13,358 bases of DNA from an uncultured Lachnospiraceae bacterium. Lineage in GTDB: Bacteria; Bacillota; Clostridia; Lachnospirales; Lachnospiraceae. Location: positions 1 to 13,358 of the forward strand of contig CADCPL010000048.1 of the NCBI GenBank assembly GCA_902803305.1. Direction: 5' to 3'. This document shows positions 6,059 through 12,760 of the stretch, in pieces (position 1 is the stretch's first letter; every line of letters starts with the position of its first letter). Position numbers and translations under genes: made by a program. The notes under the pieces are model-generated. The model worked only from the letters and a program-made list of their open reading frames with translations, searched no databases and was not told the DNA's origin.

Positions 6059-7567
6059 ATGGATAACCTGGGTGTATTTATAACAGAATATCTCGCTTCG
6101 ATCTCGGGATACTACAGCAGACAGGTGCTCGTTGTCTGTGCGATCTTTGTGTTCGGAGCGGTCCTGACGGACAGTATACTTACGGCAAAGATCCCGGCGG
6201 TAAGGAGAGCGCTTCTTGCTTTTCCCGTCGGATTGTCGGCTTTTATAGTAACCGCATATGCGATGATTGTGGCGTCCGTGCCTTACAAAACACTGACTGT
6301 GTGCATTGCCGTCCTTATCGAGATTACGGCCGCAGTCGTGATACGGAGAAAATCATTCGCGAAGGTTTCGAAGGAGCAGTTAAAACATATGCTGATCGCG
6401 TGTGCTGCAGCGCTCGCGGCAGCACTTATCGCATGCTCCGGGATACTTCCGGTAGCGATATCGAACGACAGCATGTACTATTTCAAGAGATACCCTGACT
6501 GTATAGTATTCTTCGAAGGACTTCGTGATCAGTTCGACTGCTGGCTCACCGATACGGGGCTCGGATCTGTTGTGATAGATACGCTGCCGCCGCTGTTCGG
6601 ATTCGGTGAATCGTTCGGGATACGCGAGTTCTTCCATATCGATTTTGTTGTTTTCTTTGCGGTATGCGTGTGGGAAAGGGCAAAAAGATACTGCAGTGCC
6701 AAGGGTGCTGTCATTACAGCCGCAGTAGTCACGGTATTTCTCATGGCAGCAACGCCGTTTTTGATACTCGGTCACTGGGCGCTTGCAAATATGTATTTCA
6801 TGGAACTGTTTTTTATTGCTGCATACACTGTGTATGACAGTGATGACATGCTTGAGATCGGGTCGGTGCTGCTCGTGGCGCTCTCGTTCCTTCGTATCGA
6901 GAGTACCGTGTTCGTTGTATGGCTTGTGCTCTGCCTTGCGCTTTCTGCCAAGAGGAGCCGCAGGCTTGCCGCATACGTCATGCTTCCGATGGCGGTCCTG
7001 TTCGGCACATACTGCATCAGGATCTTCACGCAGTTTTACATATATGACAATATCTACCTCTTCTTAAAGCCCGTAAAGGCCGTTTTTCTTGTTACGATGA
7101 TAGCAGGTGCGGGCACCTATATCGCGTTTGTTCAGGAGCGCCTTCCGGAGGGCCTTAAGAAAAAACTTCCGTGGATATATGCGGGCGGACTGGTGCTTGG
7201 AAACCTTATACTGCTTATCAGGAACAGTGAACTGTATATAGGCGATCTGAAGGCTTTTGCGGCCAATCTCTTCAGGCAGAGCGGCTGGGGGATGTTCCCG
7301 TATTTTGTCATTTCCATGACGGTCGTTCTCGTGATCGAGTATGTCCTGCGGAAAGAAAAAAATGAGGCGGATGATTTTGACTCATTCAGTATACTGCTCA
7401 CGGCAGGATTCCTGCTGCTGACGATGATAGCATCGTTCGGGCGGGGAGATGTCCTGGGAGAAAATATCGGAGACTCAGGGAACCGCGTGATGCTTCAGAT
7501 CGTGCCGCTTGTTGTGATGACATATGCGAGCCTGTTCATGAGGCTCTTACCTATATCAGAAAAATAA
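6059..7567 (+). CDS. Polytopic membrane protein, GT-C glycosyltransferase-like
   Basis: The protein has about 502 residues with some ten or more hydrophobic helices (for example 22-40, 52-72, 76-95, 112-133, 217-238, 245-260, 268-295). After the fourth helix comes an outside loop with SNDSMYYFKRYPD (Asp137) and a long amphipathic region, as in GT-C enzymes, where an Asp of the first large loop is catalytic. The C-terminal GDSGNR (471-476) next to the last helix resembles the Arg-containing end motif of some GT39-like proteins. This is recognition of overall architecture, so the sugar-transfer role and a polyprenyl-phosphate sugar donor are inferred. An in-frame GTG at 5987 would add 24 residues, but it has no ribosome site and precedes the promoter's predicted transcript start. 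ATG 6059 has only a weak GGA. The gene ends 17 bases before the tripartite lipoprotein gene, so both are probably one operon acting on the envelope. Confidence 0.7.
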   Translation: MDNLGVFITEYLASISGYYSRQVLVVCAIFVFGAVLTDSILTAKIPAVRRALLAFPVGLSAFIVTAYAMIVASVPYKTLTVCIAVLIEITAAVVIRRKSFAKVSKEQLKHMLIACAAALAAALIACSGILPVAISNDSMYYFKRYPDCIVFFEGLRDQFDCWLTDTGLGSVVIDTLPPLFGFGESFGIREFFHIDFVVFFAVCVWERAKRYCSAKGAVITAAVVTVFLMAATPFLILGHWALANMYFMELFFIAAYTVYDSDDMLEIGSVLLVALSFLRIESTVFVVWLVLCLALSAKRSRRLAAYVMLPMAVLFGTYCIRIFTQFYIYDNIYLFLKPVKAVFLVTMIAGAGTYIAFVQERLPEGLKKKLPWIYAGGLVLGNLILLIRNSELYIGDLKAFAANLFRQSGWGMFPYFVISMTVVLVIEYVLRKEKNEADDFDSFSILLTAGFLLLTMIASFGRGDVLGENIGDSGNRVMLQIVPLVVMTYASLFMRLLPISEK

Positions 7568-7584
7568 GATCAATGGAGGATGCT

Positions 7585-10053
7585 ATGAAGAACTTAAAGA
7601 GTATTTTGGCAGTGCTGGTCGCTGCAAGTATGATGACACCGACCATCGGATGTGCGCAGGCAAACACTGCGCCTGCTGATCAGAGCAAGGCAGATACCGC
7701 TGTGGAAAATGAAAGCGCATCTTCGGAGGATACTGCGCTTGCGGATTCACCGGAGTGGGTAGGAGAACTTGAGGCTGCAAAGGATGCGAAACAGCTGTTT
7801 GTAGTTGCCGGTGTCGGCGATACGACCGCTTTTGTTTCCATGCATCAGAAGGATGATGACGGAAACTGGAAGGAGATCATCTCGACTCCCGGTTTTATCG
7901 GGAAAAAGGGTCTTGGTAAGACAAAAGAGGGTGATGCAAAAACACCCATCGGAGTATTTCGTTTTACGAAGGCGTTCGGAATACTCGATGATCCCGGCAG
8001 CAAGATGCCTTATCAGAAGGTCACTGATGATGATTACTGGTCGGGCGACATGCGCGAGGGCCATAAATACAATCAGATGGTAAGCATCAAGGATATCCCG
8101 GATCTTAATACAGATGATTCCGAGCATATCGTGGACTATCCGGTCCATTACCAGTATTGCATGAACATAGGATATAACGAGGAAGGCATAGCAGGTGAAG
8201 GTTCGGCGATATTCCTTCACTGCCTCGGACCCGAAAAGCCTTATACTGGCGGCTGTGTTGCAATACCGAAGGACAAGCTGATCACGGTGCTTAAGAACGC
8301 AGACAGCGACTGCAAGGTCGTCATCGATCACCTGCAGAACATAAGCCCGGATCTGTATGATTCATGGGGACTTTCGGATATGATGTCATATTCGGATGAC
8401 GCGTCTGATTTTGTTCTTATAAGTGAGGCGATACCGGATGCGATACTCGAGATACGTTATTATTCAACATACAATTTTGTAGGGGACCGCATCGCCGGAT
8501 ACGAAGAGCCGGTGGCACTGCTTACGAGAGAAGCTGCTACGGCACTTAAAGAGGTGAGCGACGATCTTCGCGCAAAGGGCTACAGACTCAAGATATACGA
8601 TGCATATCGTCCGCAGATGGCGGTGACCAACTTCATGAGCTGGGCACAGGATCCAAGCGATGTAAGGATGAAGGAATACTTCTATCCCGAGCTTGAAAAG
8701 GATGTTCTGTTCCCGCAGGGATATATTGCAGAGCACAGCGGACACAGCAGGGGAAGCACGGTCGATCTGACATTGTTTGATATGAAGACCGAAAAAGAAG
8801 TCGACATGGGCGGCACGTTTGATTACTTTGGCGAGCTGAGTCATCCGGATTACAAGGGCATTACGGATGAGCAATACAATAACCGTATGATACTTCGTGA
8901 TGCGATGCTCGCGCACGGCTTCAAACCTCTTGCAGAGGAATGGTGGCATTTCACACTTGAGAATGAGCCGTATCCCGACACGTATTTTACATTCCCTGTA
9001 AGCACGAAGTCCGTAAGGAACACTTCGGCTTCGGGTACGGCAGGTACGGACTCGACAGGGCTTGAATTCTGGAACGAAGATTCCGCAGCGGCAGCTTCGC
9101 TGACCGACTATGTAACGACAGTCACGGATAAGAATTCGGACAAGTTCATCCCCGTAGAAGACAGGATAGCGGTGTTCGATCTTGACGGAACACTTATCGG
9201 AGAACTGTATCCTTCATATTTTGAATACATGATGTTCATCCACAGGGCGCTTCATGACGCTTCATATGATGCACCAGATGATATGAGAAAATTTGCCGAA
9301 GCTCTCGAGGAGGGTGTATACGGCGGCAAGATGCCGGATAACAGTGAAAGGCTTCACGCAAAATATGCCGGCATGGCATACGCGGGTATGACGCCCGATG
9401 AACTTCGCGAGTATACGGCAGAGTTCATGAAGTCGGCGGCAGACGGATTTACGAATCTCACCAAGGGTGACTCGTTCTACTGGCCGATGATATCGGTAGT
9501 AAAATATCTGGAAGCGAATGATTTTACGGTATATATCGTGAGCGGATCCGACAGGACCGTTGTACGCGAACTTGTTAAGCAAAAGCTCGGCATTCCCGAG
9601 AACAGGGTTATCGGTATGAGCTACACGATGGTTGCGGATCATCAGGACGGTACGGACGGACTCGAGTACGTCTACACGAAGGATGATAACGTGATCCTCG
9701 GAGGCGATCTGATCATCAAAACGATCAAGATGAACAAGGTCTGCGCGATAGCTCAGGAGATAGGAAAGGTTCCGGTTCTCTCGTTCGGCAACACGGCAGG
9801 GGATCAGTCAATGGCGCAGTACACGGTCAATAACGATCAGTACGAGACCAGGGCATATATGCTGATGTGCGATGATCTTGTAAGGGAGCACGGAAACATG
9901 GATAAGGCGAATGCCATGAAGAAGATGTGCGAAGACTGCGGCTTTGTGCCGATATCGATGCGTGATGATTTTGCGACCATTTACGGCGATGACGTAGAGG
10001 CTGTCGATTACGAGCAGCTTGAAGTGGAGGAGGCACTGGATCCGGCAGCATAG
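7585..10053 (+). CDS. Tripartite lipoprotein: YkuD + VanX-type dipeptidase + HAD phosphatase
   Basis: The protein has 822 residues. A lysine-led signal peptide ends in the lipobox TIGC (Cys23), then a Ser/Ala/Glu-rich linker. Residues about 55-255 are a YkuD-type L,D-transpeptidase-like domain: AKTPIG, then HCLGPEKPYTGGCVAI with His212 and Cys224. Residues about 265-475 are an M15D (VanX-type) D-Ala-D-Ala dipeptidase: YDAYRP (Arg342), SGHSRGSTVD (zinc ligands His387, Asp394) and EWWH (catalytic Glu452, ligand His455). Residues about 500-790 are a HAD phosphatase of the secreted type: FDLDGTL (Asp532, Asp534), SGSD (653-656) and FGNTAGDQS (Asp740). All three active sites look complete, and all would act outside the membrane. 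ATG 7585 is chosen over 7573, because GGAGG (7575-7579) is correctly spaced only for it and would be coding otherwise. The extracytoplasmic location argues against a VanX resistance role. Confidence 0.9.
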   Translation: MKNLKSILAVLVAASMMTPTIGCAQANTAPADQSKADTAVENESASSEDTALADSPEWVGELEAAKDAKQLFVVAGVGDTTAFVSMHQKDDDGNWKEIISTPGFIGKKGLGKTKEGDAKTPIGVFRFTKAFGILDDPGSKMPYQKVTDDDYWSGDMREGHKYNQMVSIKDIPDLNTDDSEHIVDYPVHYQYCMNIGYNEEGIAGEGSAIFLHCLGPEKPYTGGCVAIPKDKLITVLKNADSDCKVVIDHLQNISPDLYDSWGLSDMMSYSDDASDFVLISEAIPDAILEIRYYSTYNFVGDRIAGYEEPVALLTREAATALKEVSDDLRAKGYRLKIYDAYRPQMAVTNFMSWAQDPSDVRMKEYFYPELEKDVLFPQGYIAEHSGHSRGSTVDLTLFDMKTEKEVDMGGTFDYFGELSHPDYKGITDEQYNNRMILRDAMLAHGFKPLAEEWWHFTLENEPYPDTYFTFPVSTKSVRNTSASGTAGTDSTGLEFWNEDSAAAASLTDYVTTVTDKNSDKFIPVEDRIAVFDLDGTLIGELYPSYFEYMMFIHRALHDASYDAPDDMRKFAEALEEGVYGGKMPDNSERLHAKYAGMAYAGMTPDELREYTAEFMKSAADGFTNLTKGDSFYWPMISVVKYLEANDFTVYIVSGSDRTVVRELVKQKLGIPENRVIGMSYTMVADHQDGTDGLEYVYTKDDNVILGGDLIIKTIKMNKVCAIAQEIGKVPVLSFGNTAGDQSMAQYTVNNDQYETRAYMLMCDDLVREHGNMDKANAMKKMCEDCGFVPISMRDDFATIYGDDVEAVDYEQLEVEEALDPAA

Positions 10054-10061
10054 CCGGATCC
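10038..10061 (+). repeat. Inverted repeat across the lipoprotein stop codon
   Basis: GGATCCGGC (10038-10046) and GCCGGATCC (10053-10061) form a perfect 9-bp stem with a six-base loop; the TAG stop (10051-10053) spans the loop and the second arm. No U-tract follows, and the next gene's ribosome site begins 13 bases on. It is more likely an attenuating or 3'-end-protecting stem-loop than a terminator. Confidence 0.5.
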
Positions 10062-10087
10062 GATGGCGGAGTGAAAGGAGTAAGAGC

Positions 10088-10702
10088 ATGAACGTGATCA
10101 TATTGAACGGCAGCCCGAAAGCAGAGGGTAATACTGCCGTGGCGATAAACGAGATGGTAAAGATTTTTGATGAGGAAGGTGTTAAGACCGAGATCATTCA
10201 TGTCGGCAATGCGGCGGTAAGAGGATGCGTATCATGCAGCACGTGTGCAAAGACAGGGAAATGCGTGTTTGATGATATTGTTAACGAGATCGCACCGAAG
10301 TTTGAAGCGGCAGACGGAATGGTGATAGCGTCTCCGGTGTACTACGCATCCGCAAATGCTACGCTGATCGCATGCCTCGACAGATTGTTTTACAGCAGTC
10401 ATTTCGACAAGACCATGAAGGTTGGGGCAAGCGTTGTTGTAGCGCGTCGCGGCGGATGCTCGGCAACGTATGATGAGCTCAATAAATATTTTACGATCAG
10501 CGGGATGCCTGTTGCTTCGAGCCAATATTGGAACAGCGTTCACGGTAACGCCCCGGGGCAGGCAAAGGAAGATGCGGAAGGCCTGCAGACCATGCGGACG
10601 CTCGCAAGAAATATGACCTTCCTTATGAAGAGCATAGCTCTAGGAAAGGAAAAATACGGACTTCCCGAAAAGGAAGAGCATGTGTGGACGAATTTTATTT
10701 GA
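10088..10702 (+). CDS. NADPH-dependent FMN reductase-like iron-sulfur flavoprotein
   Basis: The protein has 204 residues. The flavodoxin-like FMN phosphate loop is NGSPKAEGNT (7-16). A compact cysteine motif C47-x2-C50-x2-C53-x5-C59 follows, matching the iron-sulfur flavoprotein pattern C-x2-C-x2-C-x(4-7)-C that holds a 4Fe-4S cluster. ASPVYYASANATL (about 80-92) is the typical flavin-side loop. The protein likely transfers electrons in the cytoplasm; its partner is unknown. AAAGGAG (10074-10080) is 7 bases before ATG 10088. An in-frame upstream start inside the lipoprotein gene (10019) is possible but has no support. The gene lies 34 bases after the lipoprotein gene, with an inverted repeat between, and probably belongs to the same transcript. 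No terminator follows; the convergent gene ends 16 bases away. Confidence 0.9.
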   Translation: MNVIILNGSPKAEGNTAVAINEMVKIFDEEGVKTEIIHVGNAAVRGCVSCSTCAKTGKCVFDDIVNEIAPKFEAADGMVIASPVYYASANATLIACLDRLFYSSHFDKTMKVGASVVVARRGGCSATYDELNKYFTISGMPVASSQYWNSVHGNAPGQAKEDAEGLQTMRTLARNMTFLMKSIALGKEKYGLPEKEEHVWTNFI

Positions 10703-10718
10703 CACAACAAATAACCGG

Positions 10719-11129
10719 CTATCGGGTCAAATCATCATACTCCGACAACACGGCTTCCAGTATATCGCAGGCGGTTTCCACCGTTTTTTGACATCGTAAC
10801 TGCGGATCGAAGGATTGCGGCTTGATATCCTTGCAGAGGATCGAGCCATACTTCTCGTTGAAGCGCCTGATGAGGTCAGTTGTGATCGGTTTTATGTTCT
10901 TACTGTCGTGAGCCTTTTGCTCAACGTATTTCATCGACAGAACGGATACGGCTGCAAGGATCGCTCCGCATGTATTTCCTGTCTGTATCCCACCGCCGTA
11001 TGCTGCAAGCATGATCATATCACGATCATGCAATTTCAAGTCATAATAATCATTAGCTGCGCGGATGATAGTCTCCGCGCAGTTGTAATTCTGATCATGA
11101 TAATACTTTGAATAAACGTCTTTCAGCAT
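10719..11129 (-). CDS. C_GCAxxG_C_C family protein
   Basis: The protein has 136 residues. The family's cysteine layout is present: NCAET (Cys17), GGGIQTGNTCGAILAA (Cys54, the CGA core), SILCKDI (Cys99), LRCQKTVETAC (Cys113, Cys121). This family is widespread in anaerobes, often next to redox or transport genes. Its biochemical role is not established, although the conserved cysteines suggest metal or disulfide chemistry. ATG 11129 follows AAAGGAAA (11134-11141) with a 4-base gap, inside the end of the upstream gene's spacer. Only 14 bases separate it from the GG-leader peptide gene upstream, so they should share one transcript. The 3' end has no convincing terminator. Confidence 0.88.
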   Translation of the reverse strand: MLKDVYSKYYHDQNYNCAETIIRAANDYYDLKLHDRDMIMLAAYGGGIQTGNTCGAILAAVSVLSMKYVEQKAHDSKNIKPITTDLIRRFNEKYGSILCKDIKPQSFDPQLRCQKTVETACDILEAVLSEYDDLTR

Positions 11130-11143
11130 TTTGTTTCCTTTCT

Positions 11144-11410
11144 TCAGCCCCCACCCTGTGGATTGGCGCGAAGTCTTTGGACGGTTTCAATATCGGTTAT
11201 CTGGGCGTTGTACGATTCCGGACCGAATGATTTTGCATAGTAGCATGCCGAATCTCTGTCGGGGAACTTACCCAGACATCTGCAGTTATTATTCTCAACA
11301 ACTTCCCACGGAAATGCAGGATCAAACTCGGGAAGGCCTTCAGCATATACGATCATACCACCACTGACGTTCTCAAGTTCATTATCATTTAACTTATTAT
11401 TCGTATTCAT
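11144..11410 (-). CDS. Double-glycine leader peptide, bacteriocin/RiPP-like precursor
   Basis: The protein has 88 residues. The N-terminus KLNDNELENVSGG (6-18) matches double-glycine leaders, with hydrophobic or acidic residues at the usual places before Gly17-Gly18, the site cut by C39 peptidase exporters. The remaining 70 residues contain Cys43, Cys45 and Cys56, a Pro/Glu-rich start and a C-terminal QGGG. The middle (about 46-81) looks like a small folded domain (GKFPDRDSACYYAKSFG, then ITDIETVQRLR) rather than a random bacteriocin core. No exporter or modifying enzyme lies in the window. ATG 11410 is preferred; TTG 11413 is also in frame and has closer spacing to AAAGGAGG (11420-11427). 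A second Gly-Gly-Gly at the C-terminus is notable. The exported product, if any, is unknown. Confidence 0.75.
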   Translation of the reverse strand: MNTNNKLNDNELENVSGGMIVYAEGLPEFDPAFPWEVVENNNCRCLGKFPDRDSACYYAKSFGPESYNAQITDIETVQRLRANPQGGG

Positions 11411-11443
11411 CAATTGTATCCTCCTTTCGGTTTCATATAGTGT

Positions 11444-11479
11444 ATTATAGCATTAATTCATCTATAATCGTAGTATAAT
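11444..11479. promoter_or_regulatory. Divergent promoter region between GG-peptide and HAD genes
   Basis: On the minus strand, TGC-TATAAT (11444-11452) is an extended -10 for the GG-peptide unit. On the plus strand, TATAAT occurs at 11474-11479, placed well for the GTG start at 11506, and again at 11463-11468. No strong -35 is visible for any of them. The region is very A/T-rich. Confidence 0.5.
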
Positions 11480-11505
11480 AAATCCATAAGTATGGAGGCG
11501 GCAAA

Positions 11506-12114
11506 GTGAAAGATATCACTATCAAAAACCTGATATTCGACGTAGGCGGAGTACTTATAGGGTATCGCTGGAAAGAGATGTTGATGGATGATTTTGGCCT
11601 GTCCGATGAAAAGGCTGAAGAGATAGGGCATAAGATATTTGAGGACCCTATATGGCGTGATTTTGACAGAGGAAGCGTTCATATAGATAAGCTTGTTGAG
11701 CACTACTGCGATCTTCACCCGGAAGACACCGACATCATCCGGCGGTTTTTCTATGGGAATGACAAGATGGCTACGGAGCGCGAAGCCGTATGGAAGAAAA
11801 TGACGGAGCTCAAGGAAAAGGGCTATAACATATATATACTGTCAAATTACTCCGAATACCTATTCAAAAAGCATACGGATCCGCTGCCGTTTCGAAAGAT
11901 CATTGACGGAGGGATCGTCTCATATCAAATGGGTGCGATAAAACCCGAGGTCGAGATATACACGCATCTTATTAAGAAATATGAGCTTGATCCCAGGGAG
12001 TGCATCTTCTTTGATGACATAGAAGCCAACGTTGAGGCTGCAAGATCTGTCGGTATCATGAGCCACCTGATCACATCGGAAGAGGATCTTCTAAGTGAAC
12101 TTGAGAACTTTTAG
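11506..12114 (+). CDS. HAD-IA family phosphatase (YihX-like)
   Basis: The protein has 202 residues. Motif I is FDVGGVL with nucleophile Asp12. The usual second Asp is Gly14, as in the YihX-like glucose-1-phosphate phosphatase branch. Motif II is ILSNYS (Ser113), motif III is AIKPE (Lys146) and motif IV is IFFDDIEANVEAA (Asp170, Asp171). The region 25-100 is the helical cap. It probably hydrolyses a sugar phosphate or another small phosphate ester in the cytoplasm; the substrate cannot be deduced. The start is GTG 11506, since GGAGG (11494-11498) sits 7 bases before it and no in-frame ATG nearby fits. It heads a same-strand run with the Smr, unknown and glycerate kinase genes. Confidence 0.9.
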   Translation: MKDITIKNLIFDVGGVLIGYRWKEMLMDDFGLSDEKAEEIGHKIFEDPIWRDFDRGSVHIDKLVEHYCDLHPEDTDIIRRFFYGNDKMATEREAVWKKMTELKEKGYNIYILSNYSEYLFKKHTDPLPFRKIIDGGIVSYQMGAIKPEVEIYTHLIKKYELDPRECIFFDDIEANVEAARSVGIMSHLITSEEDLLSELENF

Positions 12115-12153
12115 AACTGTTTCAATTGATATCATAAGAGAAGGGAAAATGGT

Positions 12154-12405
12154 ATGAATCTTACATCAGGAATAATCGAGATTGATCTTCACGGTCTTAG
12201 AGTAGAAGAAGCGATCAAAAAGGTAAAGAGTGAAGTGCGTAAAGCTCCCGGTTCAGTCTATACAATACGGCTTATCCACGGGTTTCACGGTGGAACGCGC
12301 ATAAGAGAAGCCATAGAAGATGAATTTTCATATGGCAGGGATGACAAAGTAAAGAGTATAAGACCGGGTATGAATCAGGGCATTACAGAACTTATATTGC
12401 GATAA
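12154..12405 (+). CDS. Stand-alone Smr domain protein
   Basis: The protein has 83 residues and is almost entirely a Smr domain. It carries IDLHGLRVEEA (10-20), the classic D-L-H-G-L-x-x-x-E-A start, and IHGFHGGTRIREAI (41-54), matching the HG-x-G-x-x-R core of the nuclease site. Smr domains cut or bind nucleic acid: in MutS2 and in small bacterial proteins they act as endonucleases, with ribosome- and mRNA-linked roles known for some. The loop is HGFHGGTR, slightly different from the usual HGxGTG. AAGGGA (12141-12146) is 7 bases before ATG 12154. The gene is 39 bases after the HAD gene with no terminator between. Confidence 0.88.
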   Translation: MNLTSGIIEIDLHGLRVEEAIKKVKSEVRKAPGSVYTIRLIHGFHGGTRIREAIEDEFSYGRDDKVKSIRPGMNQGITELILR

Positions 12406-12436
12406 TATGGCTACTTGATACGTAACAGGAGAAAAG

Positions 12437-12760
12437 ATGGGCTGGACGAGCATTACGGAAAAGGAAATAGAAGACGTTAAAAGCGATAAGAAAACGGCAA
12501 AACGTGTTGAAAAGTATATGATCTCAGAGAATGCCATATACTTTGAAGGGAGGTATCTGCCCATATCTCAGATACGGTCCATAAGTATCCATGACAGCAC
12601 GTATAATCCCAATTGCTGCTGCGGTAGGGGAATACCGGTTAAGAAGCTTAAGATAGAATACGGGGCAGAAAAGCCGCTGCTTCTTATGCTTGAAAAGGAG
12701 ATAAATGCCAAAAAGATGGCAGATATGATAGAGTCGGCCCGAAAAGGGGATGAAGGATGA
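12437..12760 (+). CDS. Small protein of unknown function, possible PH-like fold
   Basis: The protein has 107 residues and I do not recognise the family. A charged N-terminal helix (about 8-28) is followed by short beta-like segments (ENAIYFEGRYLPISQIRSISI, about 31-51). Then comes an Asn/Cys-rich loop, NPNCCCGRG (57-65), more beta segments (LKIEYGAEKPLLLML) and a C-terminal helix (about 86-103). This order resembles bacterial PH-like domains but is only a guess. The three consecutive cysteines are unusual for a short cytoplasmic protein. There is no signal peptide or membrane helix. AGGAG (12427-12431) lies 5 bases before the ATG. The stop codon overlaps the glycerate kinase ATG (ATGA), implying translational coupling. 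Confidence 0.75.
   Translation: MGWTSITEKEIEDVKSDKKTAKRVEKYMISENAIYFEGRYLPISQIRSISIHDSTYNPNCCCGRGIPVKKLKIEYGAEKPLLLMLEKEINAKKMADMIESARKGDEG

Noticed and set aside
7747..8331. Long minus-strand open frame (194 codons) opposite the lipoprotein gene
   Set aside because: It lies wholly within a gene with clear domains, has no ribosome site and no recognisable protein features. It is a shadow of codon bias.
8400..9000. VanX-type domain as vancomycin resistance
   Set aside because: The domain sits in a lipoprotein outside the membrane and there is no vanH/vanA-type ligase or vanY in the window. VanX resistance needs a cytoplasmic dipeptidase with those partners.
10697..10732. ATTTGAC...GTCAAAT inverted repeat between convergent genes as a terminator
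   Set aside because: The stem is seven A/T-rich pairs around a 22-base loop with no U-tract. It is too weak to call.
11411..11413. TTG start one codon before the GG-peptide ATG
   Set aside because: It is in frame with better spacing to the Shine-Dalgarno, but ATG 11410 is the more usual choice. The difference is one residue and does not affect interpretation.
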